NCBI RefSeq assembly: GCF_900101765.1
Contig: NZ_LT627735.1
Location: 62,001-126,000 of the forward strand
Direction of reading: 5' to 3'
Length of the DNA: 64,000 bases
Origin: Nonlabens sp. Hel1_33_55
GTDB taxonomy: Bacteria > Bacteroidota > Bacteroidia > Flavobacteriales > Flavobacteriaceae
Positions 42,892-51,926 of the stretch are shown here, piece by piece (the first letter of the stretch is position 1; each line of letters begins with the position of its first letter). The notes beneath the pieces were generated by a model. The model did not search any database, was not told the origin of the DNA, and worked only from the letters and a program-made list of their open reading frames with translations. The position numbers and the translations under genes are program-made.

Positions 42892-44628
42892 ATGTTCTCC
42901 ATGCGATTTTTCTATTGTCTTTTAATTCTATCTACATATATAGGTACAGCTCAGCAGGACAGTACTCAGCAAAAAAATAGACCACCTAGCAAGGAATCCG
43001 TAATTGATGAAAATGCAACTTATGGTAGCAATCCAATTCTAGAATACAACGAGTCCTATTATATACTTTCCAGAATAAATGAAAATATAGGATTACCACC
43101 TACTAAATTTAACTATAGGACTCCACAGGCGACGCTGGAAGAATTTGTTTATGCTTGCCGTGAAGAGCGTTTTAAAGATGCGGCGTACGCACTTAACCTA
43201 AATAGGATGCCTAGCAACCTTACCATTGAGCAAGCAGCTGTGCTAGCAGAGAAACTTTACTTTGTGATGGATCAACGGGTAAGCGTGCCATGGGGCGATA
43301 TATCTGACCGTCCAGATGGACAGATCGATATACAGACCGCTACGAACAAAGCTATTGCTGGAAGCCCTAGACGTAGTGTGTATTTTGGCCAGATCGATCT
43401 TGATGGTCGTGATGTGAGTTTGCGACTACAGCGAGTTAAATATAAAGATTATGGCGCGTTCTGGTTGATAGGTGCAGACACGGTGGAAAATATTGAGGAA
43501 TTGTATGAAGTATACGGTCCCAGAAAGCTAGAGCTCATGATGCCGCAATGGGCGAGGTTTAGTCTTGCCGGTTTACCTGTCTGGAAAATTTTGGGGACTT
43601 TTATTTTATTAGGTTTCTCGTTTTTAATTGGTAAACTAGGATCTTTCCTCGTTCGCAGATTATGTCGCAATAGCAAATTTGCCTGGCTACAGGTAGTCAG
43701 TAAAAACCTTGCAACACCAGCTGGATTTGCCATAGCTGTTCTCTTCTTTTACATTACTCTCAATTCTCTAATTAGCTACAGCGGCACCTATTCCAGTTGG
43801 TTGTATTCTATTTTATTGATTATAGTTATTTGCTCGATTACCTGGTTGATCATGAAATTGATAGACAGTTTTATGATCTATATCGCTGAAAATAGGATAG
43901 GCGATACTAATCCCGAAGAAAATAGTGAGGCGCGACAAATGTTGACTTATGTGAGTGTTGCCAGACGTGTAGTGACGTTTGTTGTGATTATAATAGGTGT
44001 CGTAGTGATCATATCACAGTTTAGATCATTGGAAAAACTGGGTATATCCTTATTAGCATCTGCCGGTGTATTAACTGTAGTGTTAGGCGTTGCCGCTCAA
44101 AGTACGTTAGGGAATATTGTTGCAGGCATCCAGATTGCACTTACTAGTCCAGCAAAAATTGGTGATACCGTTATTATAAAAGATGATTGGGGTTATGTGG
44201 AAGATATAAGGTTCACCTATATGGTTGTGAGAACATGGGATCAACGCAGGCTAGTAGTGCCATTGAAATATGTAATCAGCAATATTTTTGAAAACTGGTC
44301 CATGACTAATGCGCATCAGGTGCGACCTATCATCGTACATGCAGATTATAGAATTAACGTGCAGAAAGTGCGTGAAAAATATGAGGAATTATTAAAAAAT
44401 AACGATCTATGGGATGGAGAACATGAACCTGTCCTCCAAGTTGTTGAAGCCGGTGAGGATACTATTCAAATGCGAGCTTTATGTTCTGGTAAAGATGCTA
44501 GTACCACTTGGGCTCTACATTGTGAGTTAAGAGAGCAATTAGCATCTTATATAGCAGATCTTGAAGACGGACTTTATCTTAATAGAACTCGTGTGGAGTT
44601 GGAAAAGGGACCAAAGGATCAATCATAG
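42892..44628 (+). CDS. MscS-family mechanosensitive channel with long periplasmic N-terminus
   Basis: 578 residues. A signal peptide (ending near GTAQQ) leads to a ~190-residue soluble region, four to five helices, and the MscS core. The pore helix is LLASAGVLTVVLGVAAQSTLGN, followed by the beta domain IGDTVIIKDDWGYVEDI. It opens under membrane tension to release solutes. The start is ATG 42892 or 42901. The 3' end overlaps the convergent response-regulator gene by 10 bp. Confidence 0.92.
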   Translation: MFSMRFFYCLLILSTYIGTAQQDSTQQKNRPPSKESVIDENATYGSNPILEYNESYYILSRINENIGLPPTKFNYRTPQATLEEFVYACREERFKDAAYALNLNRMPSNLTIEQAAVLAEKLYFVMDQRVSVPWGDISDRPDGQIDIQTATNKAIAGSPRRSVYFGQIDLDGRDVSLRLQRVKYKDYGAFWLIGADTVENIEELYEVYGPRKLELMMPQWARFSLAGLPVWKILGTFILLGFSFLIGKLGSFLVRRLCRNSKFAWLQVVSKNLATPAGFAIAVLFFYITLNSLISYSGTYSSWLYSILLIIVICSITWLIMKLIDSFMIYIAENRIGDTNPEENSEARQMLTYVSVARRVVTFVVIIIGVVVIISQFRSLEKLGISLLASAGVLTVVLGVAAQSTLGNIVAGIQIALTSPAKIGDTVIIKDDWGYVEDIRFTYMVVRTWDQRRLVVPLKYVISNIFENWSMTNAHQVRPIIVHADYRINVQKVREKYEELLKNNDLWDGEHEPVLQVVEAGEDTIQMRALCSGKDASTTWALHCELREQLASYIADLEDGLYLNRTRVELEKGPKDQS

Positions 44629-45035
44629 TTTCCTTCCAGACCTTCTATGATTTCTCTCAACATGCTTTCTTCAACAGGTTTGATAATATAATCTGTCAAT
44701 TCACTTATTGATTTTGCACGTTCAATGTCTGCTGGGTCAATTGAAGACGACACCATATAAATGGTGATTTGTTTACCAACTTTAGGTTTTAATTTGACAT
44801 ATTCTTCCATGAATTCAAAGCCGTTCATAATAGGCATATTGATGTCTAGGAAAATTACATCTGGAAGCTCCTGTGCATTAGCAATATTGTCAATCATAAA
44901 ATTGATGGCTTGTTCACCATCAGAGAAGACCAATACTTTCTTAGCAAATTTTGACTTTTCTACGGTTCTTTTGAAACCATACTGGTAGATCTCGTCATCG
45001 TCAATAAGACTTAGTATAAACGGTTTTGGACTCAT
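44619..45035 (-). CDS. Single-domain response regulator
   Basis: 138-residue CheY-like receiver: acidic DDD at 12-14, phosphoacceptor Asp64 in VIFLDINMPIMNGFEF, Ser/Thr in VSSS and Lys in YIIKPV. No output domain, so it signals by protein contact. It lies 3 bp after the PilJ-type kinase, its likely partner. Confidence 0.93.
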   Translation of the reverse strand: MSPKPFILSLIDDDEIYQYGFKRTVEKSKFAKKVLVFSDGEQAINFMIDNIANAQELPDVIFLDINMPIMNGFEFMEEYVKLKPKVGKQITIYMVSSSIDPADIERAKSISELTDYIIKPVEESMLREIIEGLEGNYD

Positions 45036-45038
45036 GTT

Positions 45039-46340
45039 TTATTTTTTGAAGGTTACTATAAAGGTAGACCCTTTATCTGGAATACTATGCACATCTATGG
45101 AGCCGCCCATGGATTGAATTTGGTTTTTTGTCATAAATAAACCAATTCCTTTTGAGTTTTTATTTCGATGGAAAGTTTGATGTAAACCAAATATCTTTTT
45201 GCCCTGTCGCTCTAGATCGATTCCCAATCCATTATCCTCAACATATAATTTAATGAAATTCTTAGTGTTTTCGGTTTTAATATGAATTTGTGGCGATCTG
45301 TTATCATCACTGTACTTGAGTGCGTTACCTACCAGATTCAACATAATACTATCCATGTAAATCTTGTTGTAATTAATGAAAGGCGCACTTGAGAAATCAG
45401 ATGTGATGACGGCATTTGTCTCTATTATTTCTCCTACTAATAAATCTTTGGTGTGACTTAATATGTCGTTGAAATTTAATTTTTGAGTATGAATTTCATT
45501 TTTGGTTTTGATTTTAAGTCCGTCAAGTAACACGTTAATTGTCTCGTCAAGGTGTTTGATAACGGTATTAAACTTTACAAACAGTTCATTTCTCTCTTCG
45601 TCAGATTCCGCATCCCTATAAAAATTCGATAGAAATATAAGATTACCAATAGGTGCACGTAGATTATGTGCGGTTATCTGGGCAAAATCAGACAATTGTT
45701 TGTTTGCGATAACTAAGTTTTTATTCTTTTCTCTAAGATCTTTTTGTGATGGTAGTATAACCAGAAAAAATTCAATCAATATTATAATCAGTGCAATCGC
45801 GGTAAGTATGTAGCAGATATTAACAGCGAGCCTATTTTTTCTTTCAGATTCTTCTTGTAACCAGTTGGTGATTTTCTCCATATTCAAGAGAAAATCATTT
45901 TCAAGCTTAGTTATGTTACCTACGTATAATCTTATTTGATTATCATCAGGTTCACTTATAAGCGATCGTACATTATCACTTATCTCATTAATTTGATTAC
46001 CTGTTATCTTCAGAACCGAATCTACTTGTACTAGGTTATTTTCTTGTTTGTTTTTCAGCTCAAGGAAAATTTGTGCTTCTTTCCATTCCGTTACGCTTTC
46101 TGTAAGCTTCTGATCTGAATAGCTTTTTAAATTGTTCTGATTATCAAGAAGTTTGAACAAAGCCTGTTTGGTAATACGCTGGCTAAGCATACGCTGACGG
46201 CCTGATTTATTAATCATGATTGCATCTTCCTTTTGTAAGGAGATGAAATAGGCAACCGTAAACGAGATCAGTACAATCATCATCGTTATGGTGATTGTGA
46301 ATATCGTATAGGACGTCTTAAGATGCTTAGTAAAATTCAT
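45039..46340 (-). CDS. Histidine kinase with PilJ/NarX-type N-terminus
   Basis: 433 residues. A transmembrane helix (about 12-34) is followed by the PilJ-type motif SGRQRMLSQRI, as in nitrate-sensor-like proteins. A second helix (about 175-197) follows. HisKA has His in FAQITAHNLRAPIGNL, and the ATPase shows N-box NLVGNALKYSDD and G-boxes EDNGLGID and KGIGLFMTK. The signal is unknown. It forms an operon with the single-domain regulator. Confidence 0.92.
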   Translation of the reverse strand: MNFTKHLKTSYTIFTITITMMIVLISFTVAYFISLQKEDAIMINKSGRQRMLSQRITKQALFKLLDNQNNLKSYSDQKLTESVTEWKEAQIFLELKNKQENNLVQVDSVLKITGNQINEISDNVRSLISEPDDNQIRLYVGNITKLENDFLLNMEKITNWLQEESERKNRLAVNICYILTAIALIIILIEFFLVILPSQKDLREKNKNLVIANKQLSDFAQITAHNLRAPIGNLIFLSNFYRDAESDEERNELFVKFNTVIKHLDETINVLLDGLKIKTKNEIHTQKLNFNDILSHTKDLLVGEIIETNAVITSDFSSAPFINYNKIYMDSIMLNLVGNALKYSDDNRSPQIHIKTENTKNFIKLYVEDNGLGIDLERQGKKIFGLHQTFHRNKNSKGIGLFMTKNQIQSMGGSIDVHSIPDKGSTFIVTFKK

Positions 46341-46878
46341 AATTGTTAAAAGAGTCCGCTGTATAAATATTTAAAAAATGGATTAAATACAAATATATAC
46401 GTCAAAATACTAATCATAGTTTTATTTAACGATAGGAATGGTTGATCAGCGATGTTAAATGATTCTAACTGTGTTATTTATAATCATGGTATAATCTTCA
46501 GATTACTCCTGTTTAGCGTTCAACATCGCTAATATATTCTATAAAGTCAAAAGGTCATAGCGATATCATCTGCTAATTACCGTTTATAATCACCTTTCAA
46601 TTTGTTGAATTACTGTGGTAGTATTGGGTTTGAACTAGCTCAATTGATCAATTTTTAACGTCACAATTAGTGGCGATTATAGATTTCTAACAATACTGTG
46701 ATCTAGACTCTAAACTTATGTTTTCTTAAACACCAACACATACAAGTCAACGAGTTTTTGGACGATAAATTTTGTTTTTGCAAGAGGTTAGCGCACCAAT
46801 CGATTTTATCTCCCTTATATAGAAATGTAAATTTTCCAGTTGATAACGATAGTACCTTTATTTTCTAAACAAAGAACT
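46341..46878. other. Long AT-rich gene-free spacer
   Basis: 538 bp between divergent genes with no convincing gene or RNA. It holds an inverted pair AGCGATGTT (46448-46456) and AACATCGCT (46522-46530), and a -7-like TACCTTTA (46852-46859) close to the lipoprotein start. It probably carries both promoters. Confidence 0.55.
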
Positions 46879-48261
46879 ATGAAAAACTTTACTAAAATTA
46901 TCAGCTTAGGCTTACTTGCAATGATTCTTGCATGTAGTCCTGAACCACTTGATGAGTTTGAGGAAATCTCTCAGCCTCAGGAAAATAATCTTGAATTTGG
47001 TGCAAAAAACGCCAAGCAAAGCAAAATAGAAGGCATCAGGGTAACTTATAAGCTAAGAGAGGCTGATGTGCCTGGAGTATCTGGTTTTATAACCATTAGA
47101 GATGCTGGAGTTAAAGGTGTGGAAGCTTTTATCAAGCTTAAAAACACTACGCCAGGATTAATGCATCCAGTACATATTCATGAAGGTGTTTTTGGCTCAG
47201 AAGGGCCACGTGCAAAAACTCTAAATCCTGTAAATGGAAGTTCGGGTATTAGCAAAACTTATTTCACTCACATGGATAACGGTGATGTAGCTGATTTTGA
47301 TGAATTGGTAAATCAGCGTGAATACTATGTGGGTCCGCACTTTAGTATGGAAGACATGGAAACACTTCTAGCAGTTGGTAACATAGGTGTATTAGATCCA
47401 CCAGTAGAGTGTTCTGACTGTGATGGTGGCTTGGATCGATTAGCCTTTCAATATAATGGCGATAAAACCGCACGAGTATCTGTGAAGCAATCTAATGGGC
47501 AAGTGATTTTTCAACAAGACCTTGATCCAGAAGAGCAATTTACCATAACTGGAACTGGACATGATAATACATTTGGAGATAAAATTTATATCTACGTCAA
47601 TCATCATAAGGTGGCTAAAATCCATACAGACTGTGAGGAATCAGTTTTAGTTGGTGACACGTTCGATGATTTTGAAGTTGTGGATGGTAACAGTGTTTTA
47701 GGTGGACCAATATGTGATGCACCAGAAGAAGAACCAGAGCCAGAATGCAGCGATTGTGACGGTAAGGTGAACTATCTTTCTTTGAAATATACAGGTAAGC
47801 ATGGAGCCAAGGTAACTATCAAACAGTCTCAAGACCATAAATATGTATATCACGGTTATGTGAAGCCAGGTGAGGTTATCAAAATAAACGGTAGAGCTCA
47901 TGATGGATCTTTTGGAAAGGAACTCAAGACCTATATCAACTTTATTTGTAAAGATGATATTGATACTAGTTGTGATGAAGCGATAGGTCCTGGAAGTAAA
48001 TTTGGTTATCTCACAGTTGTAGAAGGTACCAGTACAGAAGGTGGAGAATTGTGTGAAGTAACTGAGGATGATGAAGATGATGAGAATGAGTGTGATATCA
48101 AAGAATGGTGGCACAAACACTCTTCAAAATGTAAAAAAGATAAGAAAACGTACTGTGGTAATTACGGCTGGTGGCACAAGCACAGCTCTAAATGCTACAA
48201 GAAGGCAAAGAAATGTAAGATTAAAAGCAGATGGCATAAGCACAGTTATCGCTGTAAATAA
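46879..48261 (+). CDS. Lipoprotein with CHRD-like domain, two DUF7467-like repeats and a His/Cys tail
   Basis: 460 residues from ATG 46879 (lipobox MILACSPEP, Cys19); an upstream in-frame ATG at 46840 would hide the signal. Residues ~40-165 resemble CHRD/Cu-Zn SOD-like folds (MHPVHIHEGVFG). Two ~100-residue repeats follow, each opening with CSDCDG and ending in a glycine-Cys turn, like DUF7467 units of surface proteins. The last ~55 residues contain three copies of a W-HKHS-KC motif (WWHKHSSKC twice, then RWHKHSYRC), very rich in His, Lys and Cys. Surface-exposed metal or polyanion binding is inferred. Monocistronic. Confidence 0.82.
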   Translation: MKNFTKIISLGLLAMILACSPEPLDEFEEISQPQENNLEFGAKNAKQSKIEGIRVTYKLREADVPGVSGFITIRDAGVKGVEAFIKLKNTTPGLMHPVHIHEGVFGSEGPRAKTLNPVNGSSGISKTYFTHMDNGDVADFDELVNQREYYVGPHFSMEDMETLLAVGNIGVLDPPVECSDCDGGLDRLAFQYNGDKTARVSVKQSNGQVIFQQDLDPEEQFTITGTGHDNTFGDKIYIYVNHHKVAKIHTDCEESVLVGDTFDDFEVVDGNSVLGGPICDAPEEEPEPECSDCDGKVNYLSLKYTGKHGAKVTIKQSQDHKYVYHGYVKPGEVIKINGRAHDGSFGKELKTYINFICKDDIDTSCDEAIGPGSKFGYLTVVEGTSTEGGELCEVTEDDEDDENECDIKEWWHKHSSKCKKDKKTYCGNYGWWHKHSSKCYKKAKKCKIKSRWHKHSYRCK

Positions 48262-48298
48262 TACTTGTAGGTAAAATTAATTTTACTCCATCTAGATC

Positions 48299-48333
48299 AA
48301 CCCAGTCAAAATTATTGACTGGGTTTTTTATTT
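48299..48333 (+). terminator. Rho-independent terminator of the lipoprotein gene
   Basis: A perfect 11-bp stem AACCCAGTCAA/TTGACTGGGTT with a 5-nt loop, then a T run. Confidence 0.93.
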
Positions 48334-48510
48334 TAAAACTTGATTGAAGGTGAGTTTAGCGGTAGAAGTTATACCATGATTCGTATTGATTTATTATAAC
48401 AAATTGGTGGCGGACAAGCATTGGGAATTTAATTATTGAGCAATTATGTATTGATACTCAACGAAAAATGCTGTTATAAAATGTTAGTATTTTTTGAGAA
48501 AACATCAATA

Positions 48511-48536
48511 AAAAACCACGCGAACGCGTGGTTTTT
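48511..48536 (-). terminator. Terminator of ssrA
   Basis: A perfect 12-bp stem AAAAACCACGCG/CGCGTGGTTTTT with loop AA; on the minus strand it ends in five Ts, 6 bp after the tmRNA 3' end. Confidence 0.9.
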
Positions 48537-48541
48537 ACCTG

Positions 48542-48936
48542 TGGAGTCGGGCGGATTCGAACCGCCGTCCAAACGAGCGACTTCATCGCTTTCTACATGT
48601 TTAGTCATCATTTAATTTCAGTCGATGCACCGGTCGATAACTACCAAAGCACCGCTTGTCTTCACTTGAGTGTCTCCTCACCATCAAAGCCCTGATGAGG
48701 ATAGGTCTATTTTTACGAATTCTCTATATCAAGTGCCATAAACCAAGGCCTTTGAGAGAATTCCTGCATGCTCGTCTTACGAGCCGAGGCACATCTTACT
48801 ATAATTCAGATTATGCTGCTAGGGCGTAGTTATTCTCGCCGTTTAAAAAAGATGAATCATGAGATTTAAGAGCTGTGGCCCAGCGCTCTACATGCTTACA
48901 ATCAACTCGGTCTCGCTGTCAAAACCAGTCGACCCC
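48542..48936 (-). ncRNA. ssrA: Transfer-messenger RNA (tmRNA)
   Basis: 395-nt tmRNA that rescues stalled ribosomes. The 5' end GGGGTCG pairs with CGACTCC at the 3' end (acceptor stem, one G-T pair), with discriminator A. No CCA is encoded (the next bases give C-A-G-G). The T arm is GCGGTTCGAATCCGC-like. The tag frame (48840 down to 48811) reads GENNYALAA and then TAA. It is a one-piece tmRNA, followed by its own terminator. Confidence 0.95.
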
Positions 48937-49013
48937 ATTAGCTGCTTTCGCAGTAAATCCTAATCCAAATGGCTATAAATAGAAACCTTATAGCATCTTT
49001 AGATAAGGGTGGA

Positions 49014-49021
49014 CAAAAGTA
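49014..49021 (-). promoter_or_regulatory. Possible -7 element of ssrA
   Basis: TACTTTTG on the minus strand matches TAnnTTTG, about 78 bp upstream of the mature tmRNA 5' end, which would give a processed 5' leader. The -33 element is unclear. Confidence 0.45.
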
Positions 49022-49171
49022 ATCCAATGCCGTGGATATTGTGTAAAAACCATGCCAAAACCTCAGTATTTTTCTCTAAGATAAGTGAAGTTCAAGTCGC
49101 CATTTTAAACTAATCTTTTAAGAGCAGCAGGACATCATTACGTATCTTTCGGTAACTAAAAATTGAACATT

Positions 49172-50404
49172 ATGAAGTTTGCATTGATCAAGGAACGCAA
49201 GAGCCCGCCAGATAGGCGAGTCGTTTTGTCGCCTGTTCAAGCGGCTGGTTTTAAGCACGCTTTCGCGAAAGCGGAACTAGTAGCAGAGTCCTCAAACATC
49301 AGAATTTTTAGCGATGAATCGTACACTGCTCAAGGAATTAACGTTGTCAACGATACGAGTGATGCAGATGTATTATTGGGAGTCAAGGAAGTTCCAGTAG
49401 ATTCATTGATCGCCGGCAAAAAGTATTTTTTCTTCTCGCACACCATTAAAAAACAGCCCTACAATCGCGATTTGTTACGCGCGATATTAGATAAGAAAAT
49501 CGAGTTGTATGACCATGAGACGATTACAGATGAGAATAATAATCGATTAATTGGATTTGGTAGATATGCGGGTTTAGTAGGTGCTTACAACGCATTTAGA
49601 GCATTGGGTTTGCGTGATGATCTTTTTGAGTTGCCTAAAGTTGATGACCTGGCAGATTTTGAAGCAGTGAAGGAAGAACTTAGAAAAGTCAAGAATGAAT
49701 TACCACCCATCAATATCATCACGACAGGTAGCGGTAAGGTCGCTGGTGGAATTATTGAGATTTTAGAGATACTCGGGATCAAGAGATTGTTGCCTAAGGA
49801 ATTTTTGCAATTGGGCCAATTTGAGAACAATCAAACCGTCTTTACCCAATTGGATGTAGATGATTATTACATCAGGAAAGATGGATACGTTCCAACCAGA
49901 ACAGAATGTTATAATAATCCAGAATTGCTGGAGTCTGATTTCATGAAATTTGCCGCTGTAGGTGATATGTTCATCACTGGTCATTTTTATGGTGAAGGTG
50001 CGCCTTACTTTTTTACCAGAGAAGACATGAAATCTGCAGATTTTAATATCTCACTAGTGGCAGATGTTAGCTGTGATATTGATGGGCCTATCGCTTGTAC
50101 GTTGAGGGCATCTACTATTGAGAACCCGCTTTATGGATACGATCCACGAACGGAAAAAGAAGTGCCTTTCAAAACGGACGAATCGATCACCGTCATGGCA
50201 GTAGATAATTTGCCTTGCGAGTTGCCTAAGAATGCCAGTGAAGGATTTGGTGAGATGTTTATTGAGCGTGTATTACCAGCATTTTTTAACAACGATGCTG
50301 ATGGTATACTTGACCGCGCCAGAATGACTACGCACGATGGTAAATTGACTCCGCGATTTGAATACCTGCAGGATTACGTGGATGGAGAAAAGACTAAGTT
50401 TTAG
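49172..50404 (+). CDS. Saccharopine/alanine-dehydrogenase-like NAD(P) oxidoreductase
   Basis: 410 residues from ATG 49172 (a TTG three codons upstream is not needed). The AlaDH/PNT-type N-terminal half has KERKSPPDRRVVLSP. A HTIKKQPYN segment follows, as in lysine-forming saccharopine dehydrogenases. The Rossmann loop is GSGKVAGG (about 192-199), and DVSCDIDGPIACT is conserved near 292. The reaction is not certain. Residues 30-34 (AFAKA) are encoded by a palindrome copy. Its stop is followed by a 7-bp tandem array. Confidence 0.8.
   Translation: MKFALIKERKSPPDRRVVLSPVQAAGFKHAFAKAELVAESSNIRIFSDESYTAQGINVVNDTSDADVLLGVKEVPVDSLIAGKKYFFFSHTIKKQPYNRDLLRAILDKKIELYDHETITDENNNRLIGFGRYAGLVGAYNAFRALGLRDDLFELPKVDDLADFEAVKEELRKVKNELPPINIITTGSGKVAGGIIEILEILGIKRLLPKEFLQLGQFENNQTVFTQLDVDDYYIRKDGYVPTRTECYNNPELLESDFMKFAAVGDMFITGHFYGEGAPYFFTREDMKSADFNISLVADVSCDIDGPIACTLRASTIENPLYGYDPRTEKEVPFKTDESITVMAVDNLPCELPKNASEGFGEMFIERVLPAFFNNDADGILDRARMTTHDGKLTPRFEYLQDYVDGEKTKF
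49258..49273. repeat. Palindrome copy 13, inside the oxidoreductase gene
   Basis: CGCTTTCGCGAAAGCG followed by GAAC, read as Ala-Phe-Ala-Lys-Ala (residues 30-34), between the first strand-helix unit and the next strand. Confidence 0.93.
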
Positions 50405-50408
50405 CCTT

Positions 50409-50471
50409 AAGACCCAAGACCCAAGACCCAAGACCCAAGACCCAAGACCCAAGACCCAAGACCCAAAACCC
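50409..50471. repeat. Tandem array of AAGACCC (8 exact copies plus one variant)
   Basis: Eight perfect copies of the 7-bp unit AAGACCC (50409-50464), then AAAACCC. It starts 5 bp after the oxidoreductase stop. Its unit has the same AAG-pyrimidine pattern as the AAGTTCC arrays. Confidence 0.95.
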
Positions 50472-50578
50472 GAAAATTATTGTTCCAGAGTAAGGTTATG
50501 ATAATTAGATGCTTTTTCCGAGTCCATATTATAAAGATGTACGGATAAATTAAGTATTGATTTAGTACGGAGATCAAA

Positions 50579-50959
50579 TTATTTATCATGATTCAAGGTG
50601 CGTTCCAAGATGTATATAATTGCTGCACCCAGAGTATACATCAATAGATCCATCCAGGAAAAAGAGGTTCCTATCACGATCCTAGCAATACGATTATTTG
50701 TCAAGCCTAGAACATCAACTATTTGTAACAATTGCATTAATTCAATAGCAAAGCTTATAAACAAGGCAAAATACATTCCTTGCCGCACACTGGAATTGGT
50801 TATTGACATAACAATGCCATACACCACGATTGTCGCCAGTAAGTCGCCTAGATAAGGTCTTACAAAACCATCATTGATGAATAATGCAATAATCAGTTCA
50901 ATACCTAGCAGTAATAATGTGGTGATGATATAAAAATATCGTGGCTTTCTTAATATCAT
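50579..50959 (-). CDS. DUF2809 membrane protein
   Basis: 126 residues with four predicted helices. It resembles DUF2809 (IIALFINDGFVRPYLGDLLATIVVY; WMDLLMYTLGA). The function is unknown. It overlaps the DUF1361 gene by 4 bp and is the last gene of the operon led by the DUF4173-type gene. Confidence 0.82.
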   Translation of the reverse strand: MILRKPRYFYIITTLLLLGIELIIALFINDGFVRPYLGDLLATIVVYGIVMSITNSSVRQGMYFALFISFAIELMQLLQIVDVLGLTNNRIARIVIGTSFSWMDLLMYTLGAAIIYILERTLNHDK

Positions 50960-51630
50960 TTGTTGGTAAACTTTTGAAAGACCATATAGCCAAAACTAAG
51001 AATTAAGGCCAGTGACAAAATCTGCATCCATATGAAATAATAATCGAATGGGTTTATGAATAGCTTCAGGGAATCGGTAATTATACTCGTGGGATCGCTC
51101 AAAATATCCCACGAATTATAACGTAAACTCCTTCCTAAATAAACTCCTATAGCGCTCAGGAAAAATAGGGTACATGTTGCGAGGCGCTTCTTTGATTTCC
51201 TTAAACGTATTTGGAAAATACTTTTCCAGTGTTCTATGCTCAAATACATAAAATAAATCCCAGCAATAGAATAACAACAGAATACCAAAAAATCCAGCCA
51301 CCATAATTCAGCTTCTAATTCTAGGTGAATGAAATCTGTTATCATGTACGGAGCGTTGGGTAAAAACAGTAACCATAAACAGAAACTTCCGATTAGAAAG
51401 AGCCTCTTCCAGAATCTGGGTAGATGGCTCAATAGCGATGCATTTTGTTTTACAAACCATGTTAATGCATATGGTAATAATGCCAAGAACAGATTCCATC
51501 CCATAAATATTAAATAGAACTCGTGTGATAACTTCACTCGGATAGCAAGAATCACTAAGCAGAAAGCGGTGATTCCAGAAACGCATACAGCCTCTTGATT
51601 AAGATGATTCTTGATGGTTATAGAATTCAT
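50956..51630 (-). CDS. DUF1361 membrane protein
   Basis: 224 residues from ATG 51630 (MNSITIKNHLNQ); the frame is open further upstream but overlaps the previous gene there. Six or so helices. The hallmark LFLPNAPYMITDFIHL marks DUF1361. It overlaps its neighbours by 4 bp at both ends. Confidence 0.85.
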   Translation of the reverse strand: MNSITIKNHLNQEAVCVSGITAFCLVILAIRVKLSHEFYLIFMGWNLFLALLPYALTWFVKQNASLLSHLPRFWKRLFLIGSFCLWLLFLPNAPYMITDFIHLELEAELWWLDFLVFCCYSIAGIYFMYLSIEHWKSIFQIRLRKSKKRLATCTLFFLSAIGVYLGRSLRYNSWDILSDPTSIITDSLKLFINPFDYYFIWMQILSLALILSFGYMVFQKFTNK

Positions 51631-51926
51631 GATGATAAAATGTATATGTATCCAACGACAATTGGAATATTGATGAGCAAGCAATAAATACTGAAAAGGT
51701 TTTCTTTGAAAGTTGGAGTAATTAGTAATCGGGTTACCATAACTAGAAGTATGATAACGTTTGCTAAAAATGCCAGTACAATAAATGTTGCACCTATTCC
51801 ATAAACGAGATCGATCGGAAATAGAATTGATGACAGGAATATTAAGCCGCCCAGTATCAAAGTAAAGATGGCAACCCACAAAGCTATTTTGCTATATGTA
51901 TGAAAAGATGAGATTCTATTTCTCAT
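51627..51926 (-). CDS. Small three-helix membrane protein, function unknown
   Basis: 99 residues from ATG 51926 (MRNRISSFHTYSKIALW). Three predicted helices (about 14-35, 42-65, 75-97). No known domain was recognised. It overlaps the DUF4173-type gene by 11 bp and the DUF1361 gene by 4 bp, which argues that it is real. Confidence 0.72.
   Translation of the reverse strand: MRNRISSFHTYSKIALWVAIFTLILGGLIFLSSILFPIDLVYGIGATFIVLAFLANVIILLVMVTRLLITPTFKENLFSIYCLLINIPIVVGYIYILSS

Noticed and set aside
50407..50589. Minus-strand frame made of Leu-Gly-Ser-Trp-Val repeats
   Set aside because: It is the translation of the AAGACCC tandem array and has no other coding sign.
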